A DNA stretch of 61,572 bases from positions 1 to 61,572 of the forward strand of contig UQRY01000006.1 in the NCBI GenBank assembly GCA_900543675.1, written 5' to 3'. Every line of letters begins with the position of its first letter. Position 1 is the stretch's first letter. Below, piece by piece: positions 1 to 8,645 of the stretch. The position numbers and the translations under genes are program-made. Origin of the DNA: an uncultured Mycoplasmatota bacterium (GTDB lineage: Bacteria; Bacillota_I; Bacilli_A; RF39; UBA660). Below the pieces are notes generated by a model. The model worked only from the letters and a program-made list of their open reading frames with translations. It did not search any database and was not told the origin of the DNA.

Positions 1-450
1 TAAAACTAAAACCATCAGGACAAATTAATACAAATGATGAAACTTGGGCAATCCAGAACTTCTATAAAGTAAATAGAGGAGAAGCAACAGAAGCGGATAT
101 TCAAAAAACAAATGAGTTAATCGAAAAAATCCCAGATAGCCCATATTATCAACCATTAAAAGATGCGATGGAAAAATGGGAACCATATTATACAGAAAAA
201 TATCATCCTGAAATAATCGCTCAAAGATTAGACGATGCGAAAAAACCAACTATCGATACAAGTGAAATTTTAAAACTAAAACCATCAGGACAAATTAATA
301 CAAATGATGAAACTTGGGCAATCCAAAACTTCTATAAAGTAAATAGAGGAGAAGCAACAGAAGCAGATATTCAAAGAACAAATGAGTTAATTGAAAAAAT
401 CCCAGATAGCCCATATTATCAACCGTTAAAAGATGCGATGGAAAAATGGG
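1..450 (+). repeat. 270-bp in-frame tandem repeat (two visible copies)
   Basis: Bases 1-180 reappear at 271-450 with only about five substitutions. The period is exactly 270 bp, or 90 codons, so copy number can change without a frameshift. After base 450 the copies diverge (WEPYYTEKY versus WGSYYNEKY), marking the end of the array. More copies may lie to the left of the window. Confidence 0.9.
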
Positions 451-1847
451 GAAGCTATTATAACGAAAAATATAATCCAAGAAATGAAAAAAATAAACTT
501 GAACAAAAAACAGCAATTTATAATCAAATCCTCGATTTAAACAAAGATAATAAACTTTCTGACAAAGAAAAATTAAGTAATCTTTTATCAGATGCTAGAA
601 ATAAGAATATTTTTACTACAGAAGAATTAAAGAATTTTGAAGAACTTTTGGTACAAGGAAGTAAAGAACTGTCTCCAACTCAATTGCCTAACCAAGCAGA
701 TAAAACAAAAGAAGATAGACTTCAGAATCTAGAAAATAAAAAACAAGAATTAAATGAACTAGTTAAAGGACAAGCAGGCAAAGAAGAGGTAGAAGCAAAA
801 TTAAGAGAAATTGCTAAACCAATTTTAGAAAATCTTGATCGCCAAATTAAAAATTTAGAATTTAATCTAAATAATATTAAATCATCTGATGCAGATCTAG
901 TAAACAAAATCATAGCAGAATGGCAAAGAAAAGCCCCTAACAACATTGATAAATCAAAAATTACAGCAGAAGCAATTACTCAGGCATTAAACAAACAACT
1001 TCAAAGCAAACTAAAAGAAAAACAAGATCTTGAACAAAAAATCAGCGATTTTGTACAATTACATGAGAAAATAAAAAACAAAGATTATCCGGGTTTGAAG
1101 AAAGATGATCCTAAGAAAGATGAACCACCTAAGAATATTCTCACCCTAGATGATGAAGAAGTCGAAGGCTTAACTAATCCTTCTAATAAATTACGTGACA
1201 AAATTAACAGATTAAAAAATAAAGGAGTTGTCAAAACAATATTAGGATGGATTAAAGAACACCCAGTTAAAGCTGTAGCTTTACTTGCGACAACCGGTAT
1301 AATAGGCGTAGTTGCTGTGGCAGGTATCGGATCCCTAATGGGAAATAAAGTTGCAGAAGTAGAAAAGCCAACAAAAGAAGTTAGTCAAGAAGCAGACGAT
1401 GGATTAATTGCTCAATCACCAATAGCTGATACTGTTGATGAAGCGATTCAACAGGCAACTAACGAAGCTCCTACAGTAGATAATAATAGTATTGCTAATC
1501 AAGTATTAGCAGATGAACAAGCTAGAATTGCAACAGGTAGTGATGCTGTATATCAAGACGTTCATAGTGCAGCTAGCGAACAAAATAAGCAATATGCCCA
1601 ATCTAGTGACGTTCAAAGTATTTGGCAAAATGCCACTGTTGAAGCAGGTAAAATGTATCAAGTAGAAGCAAATGGAGCTCTTACAGAATTAAATGGTGTT
1701 GATGCTTTAGTTCAAGCAGGAAACGAAGGAAAAACAATTATAAGTACATGGCAAAATGAAGATGGCACACTTGGGCGCAGTGTGATTACGCCTAGTGAGT
1801 TTGGGCAATCAATGGAAAACGCTGAAGAGAGTGCTAAGACAAGATAA
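1..1847 (+). CDS. Repeat-containing single-pass membrane protein, 5' truncated by window edge
   Basis: The frame is open from base 3 to the TAA at 1845-1847, so the first 55 or so codons before the first in-frame ATG (168) are also coding and the true start lies upstream of the window. The N-terminal part holds a 90-residue repeat (motifs KLKPSGQINT and NFYKVNRGEA) seen one and two-thirds times. A charged, probably coiled-coil region rich in Glu, Lys and Asn follows. One hydrophobic segment (VKAVALLATTGIIGVVAVAG, about 1261-1330) precedes a Gln/Ala/Ser-rich C-terminal region of about 170 residues. I do not recognise the family. A membrane-tethered structural or surface protein is an inference from composition. 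It is followed after 20 bp by a small ORF with a good ribosome binding site, so the two are probably co-transcribed. Confidence 0.75.
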   Translation, partial: KLKPSGQINTNDETWAIQNFYKVNRGEATEADIQKTNELIEKIPDSPYYQPLKDAMEKWEPYYTEKYHPEIIAQRLDDAKKPTIDTSEILKLKPSGQINTNDETWAIQNFYKVNRGEATEADIQRTNELIEKIPDSPYYQPLKDAMEKWGSYYNEKYNPRNEKNKLEQKTAIYNQILDLNKDNKLSDKEKLSNLLSDARNKNIFTTEELKNFEELLVQGSKELSPTQLPNQADKTKEDRLQNLENKKQELNELVKGQAGKEEVEAKLREIAKPILENLDRQIKNLEFNLNNIKSSDADLVNKIIAEWQRKAPNNIDKSKITAEAITQALNKQLQSKLKEKQDLEQKISDFVQLHEKIKNKDYPGLKKDDPKKDEPPKNILTLDDEEVEGLTNPSNKLRDKINRLKNKGVVKTILGWIKEHPVKAVALLATTGIIGVVAVAGIGSLMGNKVAEVEKPTKEVSQEADDGLIAQSPIADTVDEAIQQATNEAPTVDNNSIANQVLADEQARIATGSDAVYQDVHSAASEQNKQYAQSSDVQSIWQNATVEAGKMYQVEANGALTELNGVDALVQAGNEGKTIISTWQNEDGTLGRSVITPSEFGQSMENAEESAKTR

Positions 1848-1867
1848 AGAAGAAAAGGGGAAGATTT

Positions 1868-2113
1868 ATGGAAAATAAGATCAATAAAATCATGCATCTA
1901 AAAAATGGTGCCAAATATTTGATACTAAATCAAGCGATCTATCAAGGAAAAAACTACTATTTTGCCGTTAGAGTAAGCGATGATGAAGAAGACATCATCG
2001 ATGAATTCCAAATGCTTTCTGAAGAAGTAAGAGATGGAAAAATGTATATCTCTACGGTTAAAGATCCAGATACCTTAAAACTTCTTGCCGAGTATCTTGA
2101 AACAGCTTCATAG
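1868..2113 (+). CDS. Small hypothetical protein (81 aa)
   Basis: An 81-residue acidic protein starts with ATG behind AAAGGGGAAG at about 1854-1863. It begins NKIMHLKNGAKYLIL and has an acidic centre (VSDDEEDIIDEF). The general look, a short beta-rich protein with an acidic strand, recalls small DUF1292-like proteins of Bacillota, but I cannot assign it to that family from sequence alone. It is the last gene before the terminator at 2143 and probably shares a transcript with the upstream repeat protein. No signal peptide or membrane segment is visible, so it is likely cytoplasmic. Confidence 0.7.
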   Translation: MENKINKIMHLKNGAKYLILNQAIYQGKNYYFAVRVSDDEEDIIDEFQMLSEEVRDGKMYISTVKDPDTLKLLAEYLETAS

Positions 2114-2142
2114 GTTCTGAAATAATAAAATAAAAAAAAGAT

Positions 2143-2176
2143 AAGGAAATAGGTTGTCGAACCTGTTTCCTTTTTG
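2143..2176 (+). terminator. Intrinsic terminator ending the upstream transcript
   Basis: A 13-bp stem (AAGGAAATAGGTT paired with AACCTGTTTCCTT, one T-G pair) closes a GTCG loop at 2156-2159 and runs into TTTTTG. The tsaE promoter overlaps its 3' edge. Confidence 0.88.
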
Positions 2177-2183
2177 CTATAAT
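2175..2183 (+). promoter_or_regulatory. Extended -10 promoter of the tsaE operon
   Basis: TG-C-TATAAT lies at 2175-2183. A possible -35 TTGTCG at 2154-2159 (18-bp spacer) falls in the loop region of the preceding terminator. Transcription would begin near 2190, leaving a leader of only about 10 nt that still holds AGGTGAT (2189-2195) before the ATG at 2200. Confidence 0.7.
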
Positions 2184-2199
2184 GAATTAGGTGATAAAG

Positions 2200-2658
2200 A
2201 TGACATACAAAATTACAAGTAGAAGTGAACAAGATACGATCGAATTAGCAGAAAACATTGAATCAGAAAAATTCCCTAACATGGTAATTTGTCTAGAAGG
2301 AGATCTAGGTAGTGGAAAAACCGTATTTACTAAAGGTTTTGCGGCGTCTCTTGGCGTAGAAGAGCCTATTACCTCGCCAACTTTTAATATCATTAAAGAA
2401 TATACCTCAGGAGAAATGGACTTATACCATATGGATGTTTATCGTTTAGATGGTAAAGTGGCAGATTTAGGAATTGAAGAATACTTTCAGAAAGATGGTA
2501 TCGTGATTATCGAATGGGCTGATATGATCAAAGATTATTTACCACCAGAAAGATTAGAAATTAAAATAAAAATATCTGAGGATATAGAAGATACAAGAAT
2601 AATTGTCATAACGCCAATTGGCAAGGATTATGAGGATCTATGTGAGGCCGTTCTATGA
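2200..2658 (+). CDS. tsaE: tRNA t6A biosynthesis ATPase TsaE
   Basis: TsaE is the ATPase that works with TsaB and TsaD to transfer threonylcarbamoyl to A37 of ANN-decoding tRNAs. The P-loop GDLGSGKT is at about residues 34-41, followed by the family's SPTFNII stretch and the IEWAD motif near residue 105. Length (152 aa) is normal. I chose ATG 2200 because AGGTGAT is correctly spaced from it. GTG 2191 lies at the expected transcription start and overlaps that site. The stop overlaps the start of tsaB (ATGA), so this is the first gene of a translationally coupled t6A operon. Confidence 0.95.
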   Translation: MTYKITSRSEQDTIELAENIESEKFPNMVICLEGDLGSGKTVFTKGFAASLGVEEPITSPTFNIIKEYTSGEMDLYHMDVYRLDGKVADLGIEEYFQKDGIVIIEWADMIKDYLPPERLEIKIKISEDIEDTRIIVITPIGKDYEDLCEAVL

Positions 2659-3299
2659 CGATATTATATATAGATACTACAACTAACTATTTATATTCTG
2701 CTATTTCAATAAATAATCAAATAACAGGCGAAATCAAAGCGAAGTTGGATAAAGATTTGTCTGTTTTTACTTTACCTAAAATTAAAGAGATGTTAGAAGA
2801 TAACCAGGTCGATCCTAAAGAAGTAGATAAACTTCTTGTTGTGAATGGACCAGGTTCGTTTACGGGAGTAAGAATTGGGGTAACCATCGCCAAAACTTAT
2901 GCATGGAGTTTAAAAAAGAAAATCAGTACAGTTTCTAGTTTGAAGGCAATGGCGCTTTCTGCCAAAAACGAATGTGCCTATAAAGTACCTTTCATTGATG
3001 CTAGACGGGGATATGGCTATGCAGCAATCTATGATGAAAATCATAAAGCGGTACTAAAAGAGCAATACATGAGTATCGAAGCATTAAAGTGTGCCCTAGA
3101 GCATTTACCAGGCAGCTATACAATAATTACCAATACACCAATCGAAGGATTGGAAAATAACTGCGAAGAATATGATCCAAACTTTGCGAAAATTGTAGAA
3201 AACTGTAAAGATAGTGTCGAATTAAATCCCCATGCTGTCAATCCTAACTACTTAAAATTAACAGAAGCTGAGGAAAAACAAAAGGAAGAACTCATATGA
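2655..3299 (+). CDS. tsaB: tRNA threonylcarbamoyladenosine biosynthesis protein TsaB
   Basis: This is an ASKHA-fold paralogue of TsaD that forms the TsaB-TsaD heterodimer in t6A synthesis. It shows the N-terminal ILYIDTTT phosphate-1-like motif and the highly characteristic GPGSFTGVRIG signature near residue 67. At 214 aa it is the usual size. It overlaps tsaE by 4 bp and rimI by 4 bp (ATGA at 3296), so the three genes are translated from one coupled message. It lacks the metal-binding histidines of TsaD, as expected for this non-catalytic partner. Confidence 0.95.
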   Translation: MTILYIDTTTNYLYSAISINNQITGEIKAKLDKDLSVFTLPKIKEMLEDNQVDPKEVDKLLVVNGPGSFTGVRIGVTIAKTYAWSLKKKISTVSSLKAMALSAKNECAYKVPFIDARRGYGYAAIYDENHKAVLKEQYMSIEALKCALEHLPGSYTIITNTPIEGLENNCEEYDPNFAKIVENCKDSVELNPHAVNPNYLKLTEAEEKQKEELI

Positions 3300-3724
3300 T
3301 CGTAAAGTTAACTGTGGATAATTGTAAAATTGAGAAATTAAAAAATAGTTTTCCACAGATTTTGGGGAAAACTGATGTAAAACAAGAAATTATAAACAAT
3401 AACTTTACAAACTATTTTACTTACGAAGTTGACGGTGTTCCCGTTGCCTTTATCCACTATACTTATCTTTATGAGCGAGCAGAACTAATTGATATCGCCG
3501 TACTTCCTAAATATGAAAATCAAGGAATCGGTAATTCTCTAATGGAACATATGATAAATGATTGCCAAAGAAGAGGAATCGAAAACATTACATTAGAAGT
3601 ACGAAAGGATAATCATAAAGCCATTCATCTCTATGAAAAAAATGGATTTAAATCAGTGGCGACGCGAAAAAATTATTACCAAGGAATGGACGCTTGGTTA
3701 ATGGAGAAAGAGTTGATAAAATGA
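3296..3724 (+). CDS. rimI: GNAT acetyltransferase, RimI-like
   Basis: This is a GNAT-fold N-acetyltransferase in the position where RimI, the ribosomal protein bS18 N-terminal alanine acetyltransferase, usually sits between tsaB and tsaD. Visible family features are IDIAVLPKYENQGIG (strand 4 and the Q-x-x-G-I-G acetyl-CoA loop), LEVRKDNHKAIHLYEKNGF, and a C-terminal GMDAWLMEKEL. The length of 142 aa fits. Gene symbol is by position and motifs. The protein substrate cannot be read from sequence and could be broader than bS18. It overlaps both neighbours by 4 bp. Confidence 0.85.
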   Translation: MIVKLTVDNCKIEKLKNSFPQILGKTDVKQEIINNNFTNYFTYEVDGVPVAFIHYTYLYERAELIDIAVLPKYENQGIGNSLMEHMINDCQRRGIENITLEVRKDNHKAIHLYEKNGFKSVATRKNYYQGMDAWLMEKELIK

Positions 3725-4725
3725 AAGATGTATATATATTTGCTATAGAGTCTAGCTGTGATGAAACTAGTTGCTCGATTGTAAAAAATGGGAAGGAAGA
3801 GATCACTACCGTTGTGCTTTCTCAGATCGATATCCACAAAGATTTTGGTGGGGTAGTTCCTGAGATAGCTAGTCGTCATCATGTCAAAAACATTACCATG
3901 GTAATTGAAGAATGCTTAACCAAAGCCAATATGACAATGGAAGAAATGGATGCGATTGCGGTAACCTATGGACCAGGTCTTATTGGTTCATTATTAGTAG
4001 GAGTGGAAGCAGCTAAAACACTAGCTTACTTATACCAAAAACCACTAATACCTGTTCATCATATTTCTGGACATATCTACGCAAACAATTTAAAAGAAGA
4101 ATTAAAGTTTCCTTTAATCGCTCTAGTAGTAAGTGGTGGCCATACAGAATTAGTTTACATGAAAGATCATTATTGTTTTGAAAAAATAGGTGGCACGTTA
4201 GATGATGCAGTAGGAGAGTGCTATGATAAAGTAGCGAGAATTATCGATGTACCATATCCTGGTGGTCCAACTATTGATAAATGGGCCCAATTAGGTGAAG
4301 AGACTTATCATTTACCGCTCCCATTAAACGATGATTCTTATAACTTTAGTTTCAGTGGCTTAAAAAGTGCCGTAATTAATTTAGTCCATAATGAGAAACA
4401 ACGTAATCAACCAATTAGAAAAAAAGATTTAGCTACCTCTTTCCAAAATACAGTAGTGAAAATCATCAGTAAAAAGACGATGAAAGCATTAAAAGATTAC
4501 CAAGTAAAAAATTTAATTATTGCTGGAGGAGTAGCGGCTAATCACGGAATAAGAGAAACACTAACTACACTTTGCGAACAAGAGAATATCACTTGTAGTG
4601 TACCAGATATAAAATACTGTACCGATAATGCTGCAATGATCGCCGCATCAGGTTACTATGCTTATCGCTTAGGAAGGGTAGGAACTTTAGATTTAAATCC
4701 AAAATCAAGTATAGTATTAAAGTAA
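3721..4725 (+). CDS. tsaD: tRNA N6-adenosine threonylcarbamoyltransferase TsaD
   Basis: This is the catalytic subunit that transfers the threonylcarbamoyl group from TC-AMP to A37 of tRNA. It shows the opening IESSCDETS, the metal-binding HHISGH, VVSGGHTEL, DDAVGECYDK, PGGPTID and the C-terminal DNAAMIAASGY. The length of 334 aa matches the family. I use ATG 3721, which overlaps the rimI stop as ATGA. A longer TTG start at 3694 would prepend residues not found in the family, which begins at the ESSCDET strand. It is the last of the four coupled t6A genes. Confidence 0.96.
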   Translation: MKDVYIFAIESSCDETSCSIVKNGKEEITTVVLSQIDIHKDFGGVVPEIASRHHVKNITMVIEECLTKANMTMEEMDAIAVTYGPGLIGSLLVGVEAAKTLAYLYQKPLIPVHHISGHIYANNLKEELKFPLIALVVSGGHTELVYMKDHYCFEKIGGTLDDAVGECYDKVARIIDVPYPGGPTIDKWAQLGEETYHLPLPLNDDSYNFSFSGLKSAVINLVHNEKQRNQPIRKKDLATSFQNTVVKIISKKTMKALKDYQVKNLIIAGGVAANHGIRETLTTLCEQENITCSVPDIKYCTDNAAMIAASGYYAYRLGRVGTLDLNPKSSIVLK

Positions 4726-4749
4726 ATAAATGATCAGGGGGAAAATAAA

Positions 4750-5637
4750 ATGAATCACATACAAACTATTCTTTTAGATATGGATAGTATTACGAAATTT
4801 TTAGCGAGAAAAAAGATAGAAGAACGCTCACAATATCCGATCTATGAAAGTGTAATCAAAGAAGGAATAAAGTCACTTAGTGCCTTTCAAGTAATTGCTT
4901 TTACTCTAGGAGATAAAAAATATGCTACCAAGTGGCTACATACTACGCATTTAAACCGATTAATCCCAACGATAGAAGCAGGAGAGAAAAATAATAGTCG
5001 AATCACTTGTGATCAATTACTAAAAAATATCTTTCTAAAAAAACAACTAAAGCGAGAAAAAGTATTAGTTGTAAGTAATAATCCCAAAGTAGTGATCAAT
5101 AGTCAAGCATTAAATCTAAGCACTTGTAGTTGTAGTTTATTAGGCAAAGAACCATTTCCAACTACAGATTATAAAGTTAAATTCTTAGCAGAACTTAATC
5201 AGTTAAATCAAAATAAAACAAAACAAACCGCCGAAATGACCAATCCAAGAAAATTATCTCAGGAAAGTAGCAATCAAGTAAAAAGAGTACACGAAAATAC
5301 CAATCAAGAAAAAGCGAATATTCAAAACATATATATTGATCAAGAAACTTGGGATAGCCTATCGTTACCTGCCAAAATCAATTTAGAAAAAGAATTCGTT
5401 CAACCATTAGCTGTTACTGTTCAAGAAACACTTCGAAATATGCCTACTTCTAGTTTAGTATTAACGAAATCCCCAGAAGTAGAACTTCTTCTTGAACAGT
5501 TAGCCATTCCTAGTTGTTACCTTATTACGCCTTTTAATGACCAAATAGAACGTAAATCATCACAAGAAATACCAATTAAACGCTTAGAGAAAGCCAAAAG
5601 CTTAAATTTAAGAGGACAATTGACCGTAAATCAGTAG
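4750..5637 (+). CDS. Hypothetical protein with possible degenerate HAD-like fold
   Basis: This 295-residue cytoplasmic protein follows tsaD by 24 bp, with a clear AGGGGGAAAATAAA ribosome binding site. The N-terminal half has an ILLDMDS strand, a later AFTLGDK strand, and a segment (REKVLVVSNNPKVVINSQ) that resembles the last helix-strand unit of HAD-superfamily phosphatases. The order is reminiscent of a HAD core with poorly conserved catalytic residues. The middle is Gln/Asn/Lys-rich and low in complexity (about residues 155-195). I cannot name a function, and the HAD suggestion is weak. It ends before the terminator at 5699 and may be the last gene of the tsaE transcript. Confidence 0.65.
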   Translation: MNHIQTILLDMDSITKFLARKKIEERSQYPIYESVIKEGIKSLSAFQVIAFTLGDKKYATKWLHTTHLNRLIPTIEAGEKNNSRITCDQLLKNIFLKKQLKREKVLVVSNNPKVVINSQALNLSTCSCSLLGKEPFPTTDYKVKFLAELNQLNQNKTKQTAEMTNPRKLSQESSNQVKRVHENTNQEKANIQNIYIDQETWDSLSLPAKINLEKEFVQPLAVTVQETLRNMPTSSLVLTKSPEVELLLEQLAIPSCYLITPFNDQIERKSSQEIPIKRLEKAKSLNLRGQLTVNQ

Positions 5638-5698
5638 ACAATCAAGTAAAAATTTGATAGTATTAAGGCTACGCAGCTTGATTAGAGCAAAAAAAAAG

Positions 5699-5728
5699 AA
5701 AACGATCTCCTAATAGAGTTCGTTTTTT
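5699..5728 (+). terminator. Intrinsic terminator
   Basis: AAAACGATCTC and GAGTTCGTTTT form an 11-bp stem with one T-T mismatch around a short loop, ending in a T run. It lies between the gene ending at 5637 and the helicase at 5752. Confidence 0.82.
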
Positions 5729-5751
5729 GGCGTTTAAGTAAGGAGGTTAGT

Positions 5752-7800
5752 ATGGAAATTACAAAAGAAGAACTAGCAAAAGAACAACAACATTTGGCGA
5801 AAACATTGGAATTAATCAGAAAATACATCTCAGAACTCGGTCAAGAACTCTATGATAAAGAAGAAAAAATTAAAGAGTTCAAGGAACTGATCTGGGATAC
5901 TAGACATGATATGGATCCAGCGGAAATGCGAACCATGATAGGAGCAAGTGATCTAGAAGTAAGCATAGCTGAAGCAAGAAGAAAATATTTTCAAAAATTA
6001 TTTCGGATCCAAGAAAGTCCCTATTTTGCTTCGATCACTTTTCAAGCAGAAGGAGAAGACCCTCAAAAAATTTATATTGGAATTACGCATGTAGAAGAAG
6101 ATTTACATTATTATGTACATGATTGGCGTGCACCAATTTGTAGTTTATTTTACGATTATGAAGTTGGCAAAGCTTCTTACCAATCACCAGATGGAATTGT
6201 AAGAGGGGAACTTACGAATAAACGTCAATTTAAAATCGAAAGAGGTAAGCTAAAACGTGTTTTCGATAACAGTATTAATATCGACGATGAAGTACTACAG
6301 GATGTTCTTTCCCAAGAATCTAGTGATAAAATGAAGAATATCGTCAATACCATTCAACAAGAACAAAATGCAGTTATTCGTAACACAGAAGATAAAGCGC
6401 TAATTGTTCAAGGAATTGCCGGTAGTGGTAAAACCTCGGTAGCTCTACATCGTATTGCTTTTCTCTTATATAAAATTAATAATTTAACTTCAAATAATAT
6501 CATTATTTTTTCTCCCAATCATATTTTTTCAGAATATATTTCTAACGTTTTACCAGAACTAGGAGAAGAGAATACCCTTCAATGTACCTTTAATAGCTTT
6601 TTAGAAGCAAACCTTACAGAATTTAGACATGTCGAAGAATTTACTGCATTTATCGAGCGTTATTATAAAGGAAAAGAAACTAATCCAGCCTGGGTAGCTT
6701 ATAAACAAAGTGATGAAATTATCGATGATCTTGATCACTATATTCATGACTTAAATCAACAGGCCTATTTCATAGATGGAATCGTGTTTGATAAGATTTA
6801 CTATAGTAAAGACGAATTAAACCAATTATTAAAACGATATCAACATTTCCTACTTTTTGAACGAATCCCAGCGATTGCTTATAAATTATGTGATTATCAC
6901 TATGAAGGAAAAAAGGGTAAAGCTAAACAGATTATCTCTTTATTGTATAAAGCTTTTAATATAAAGAAAGATTTTAAACAAATTTATATCAACTTTTATC
7001 ATAGTGAACACTTTAGAAATCATTATCCTACTAGTCTTACAGATAAAGAAATAAAAGAAACCGTAAGTAAAAGAGAAATTAAATATGAAGATGCCTGTGT
7101 TTTTATTTATTTAAAAGGTCTACTAGAAGGATTTGAATATCGAGGATTAATAAAAGAAGTTGTAATCGATGAAGCCCAAGATTACAATAAACTTCAATAT
7201 CATATCATTAAAAATATTTTTCCACGTAGTAATTTTACTATTTTAGGAGATGTGAATCAAACAATAAATCCTTATTATAAATATCAATCATTAAATGAAC
7301 TAAAAGAAATCTTTACCGAGGATTGCCGTTATCTAGAATTATGTAAAACTTATCGTTCAAGCCAAGAAATCATCGAATATACCAATAAAATCTTAGGATT
7401 AAATCATATTCAAGCAATTAGAAAGAAGAATAATCATCCAGTAGTATTTAGAACCGAAGAAAATCTCAAAGAACAATTATTAACAGATATTATGGCATTA
7501 AAGAAAAATAATAAATCCGTCGCTATTATTACCAAAAATGATGTTGAAGCTTCAATGATATACGAATTACTAAAAGAAGATCTAGAAAATATCAGTTTAT
7601 TAAATACGAACAGTGAAAAATTTAATCGGGATATGGTAATTATTCCTTCTTATACGGCTAAAGGATTAGAATTTGATTCAGTAATTATTTATACAGAACC
7701 AAGTAATTACTATAGACAATCAGAGCGCTATCTTTATTATGTTGCATGTACTAGATGTCAACATGAATTAATTATCTATAATCAAAAAGAAGTATTTTAG
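5752..7800 (+). CDS. helD: HelD-like superfamily 1 helicase/ATPase
   Basis: This is a UvrD-like SF1 ATPase of the HelD group, proteins that in Bacillus bind RNA polymerase and help recycle stalled complexes. The order of features supports HelD over UvrD. A roughly 200-residue N-terminal coiled-coil arm comes first (EITKEELAKEQQHL). The Walker A GIAGSGKTSVALHR follows at about residue 221, well inside the protein. Later come VIDEAQDYNKLQY (Walker B), LGDVNQTI, TYRSSQEI and the C-terminal YTAKGLEFDSVI and YVACTRCQHEL motifs. At 682 aa it is somewhat shorter than B. subtilis HelD. AAGGAGG lies 7 nt before ATG 5752. The symbol is by architecture. Confidence 0.87.
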   Translation: MEITKEELAKEQQHLAKTLELIRKYISELGQELYDKEEKIKEFKELIWDTRHDMDPAEMRTMIGASDLEVSIAEARRKYFQKLFRIQESPYFASITFQAEGEDPQKIYIGITHVEEDLHYYVHDWRAPICSLFYDYEVGKASYQSPDGIVRGELTNKRQFKIERGKLKRVFDNSINIDDEVLQDVLSQESSDKMKNIVNTIQQEQNAVIRNTEDKALIVQGIAGSGKTSVALHRIAFLLYKINNLTSNNIIIFSPNHIFSEYISNVLPELGEENTLQCTFNSFLEANLTEFRHVEEFTAFIERYYKGKETNPAWVAYKQSDEIIDDLDHYIHDLNQQAYFIDGIVFDKIYYSKDELNQLLKRYQHFLLFERIPAIAYKLCDYHYEGKKGKAKQIISLLYKAFNIKKDFKQIYINFYHSEHFRNHYPTSLTDKEIKETVSKREIKYEDACVFIYLKGLLEGFEYRGLIKEVVIDEAQDYNKLQYHIIKNIFPRSNFTILGDVNQTINPYYKYQSLNELKEIFTEDCRYLELCKTYRSSQEIIEYTNKILGLNHIQAIRKKNNHPVVFRTEENLKEQLLTDIMALKKNNKSVAIITKNDVEASMIYELLKEDLENISLLNTNSEKFNRDMVIIPSYTAKGLEFDSVIIYTEPSNYYRQSERYLYYVACTRCQHELIIYNQKEVF

Positions 7801-7802
7801 AG

Positions 7803-7831
7803 TTGTAATTTTATCCTAAAAATATTATAAT
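7803..7831 (+). promoter_or_regulatory. Promoter of the 7859 gene
   Basis: -35 TTGTAA (7803-7808), a 17-bp spacer and -10 TATAAT (7826-7831) start right after the helicase stop codon. Confidence 0.72.
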
Positions 7832-7858
7832 CTTACTAGATAGTAAGGAGTGGGTAAA

Positions 7859-8425
7859 ATGGCTAAAGAAAAAACTAGCACTACTAAAAATCACGAACAG
7901 GAAAAAAGTAAAGAGGAAGTATTAGGAAAAAAAGTTTCCCACAAAAAGAAAGATGCTAAATCAAAAAAATGGGATTTTAGACATCTAACCGAAGAACAAA
8001 AAAGACTATCCATCTATGGAATAATCGGGATTTTAATCATTATTGTAATTATTATTGCTATATTCTCATTTAATTCAGAAAAAGGAAATACCCCTGAAGA
8101 GAAAACAGAAAATTATCTAGAAAAAACAGTAAGGGGATTCTATGAAGATTATTACTATGAACAATTAGTAAAACTAGAAGAGAATAAAATGATAGATGGA
8201 GATGTAGCTACTTTCCTATCTAATTTTACAACTGAAGGAATACCAGTCAGTGTTCAGCTTCTAATCGATAACAAATACGCTAAAGAAAGTGAAATCGAAA
8301 AAAATATTGGTAAATACGAATGTAATTATGATAATACCATTGTTAGAATCTATCCAACAAGTCCTTATGGAAAAGAAGATTATACATTAAAAAGCACTTT
8401 AGATTGTAAAAAAGAAATGGAATAA
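7859..8425 (+). CDS. Single-pass membrane protein with two extracytoplasmic cysteines
   Basis: This 188-residue protein has a very basic N-terminus of about 40 residues, one membrane helix (IIGILIIIVIIIAIFSF, about residues 60-76), and an acidic extracytoplasmic domain of about 110 residues. That domain holds the protein's only two cysteines, near residues 155 and 183, both close to the C-terminus, so a disulfide is plausible. AAGGAG at 7845-7850 is spaced for ATG 7859. GTG 7850 overlaps that site and is rejected. It has its own promoter and terminator. The next gene downstream encodes a CcdA-thioredoxin fusion, so the cysteine pair may be a substrate of that protein, which is inference. Confidence 0.75.
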   Translation: MAKEKTSTTKNHEQEKSKEEVLGKKVSHKKKDAKSKKWDFRHLTEEQKRLSIYGIIGILIIIVIIIAIFSFNSEKGNTPEEKTENYLEKTVRGFYEDYYYEQLVKLEENKMIDGDVATFLSNFTTEGIPVSVQLLIDNKYAKESEIEKNIGKYECNYDNTIVRIYPTSPYGKEDYTLKSTLDCKKEME

Positions 8426-8445
8426 TTCGATAAATATAATGCATA

Positions 8446-8478
8446 AAAGAGATTAGGTAAAAATCCTAATCTCTTTCT
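8446..8478 (+). terminator. Intrinsic terminator
   Basis: A perfect 12-bp stem AAAGAGATTAGG / CCTAATCTCTTT closes a 7-nt loop, 20 bp after the stop at 8425. Confidence 0.9.
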
Positions 8479-8580
8479 ATGAAATACAAATTATTATCAT
8501 GATAAATCGATCTCAATAAAATAAAGATGAAAAAGGAAATCAAAAGATGAAGAAAAGAGTCAATAATTAATAAAATAGTG

Positions 8581-8609
8581 TTGTAGAGTTAGCTAAAATT
8601 TGCTAGAAT
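8581..8609 (+). promoter_or_regulatory. Promoter of the ccdA-thioredoxin gene
   Basis: -35 TTGTAG (8581-8586), 17-bp spacer, -10 TAGAAT (8604-8609) preceded by TG-C, an extended -10. Confidence 0.68.
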
Positions 8610-8645
8610 ATACTAGGCATTTAAGATAATAAAAGGAGGTTGTAC

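Noticed and set aside
2200..3724. Recoding of TGA as Trp, as in mycoplasmas
   Set aside because: TGA ends tsaE, tsaB and rimI exactly where families end and overlaps the next start codons. Trp is coded by TGG throughout.
5641..5690. Small structured RNA before the helicase gene
   Set aside because: ATCAAG...CTTGAT and GCTACGCAGC pairings exist but are short, with no promoter. Too weak to call.
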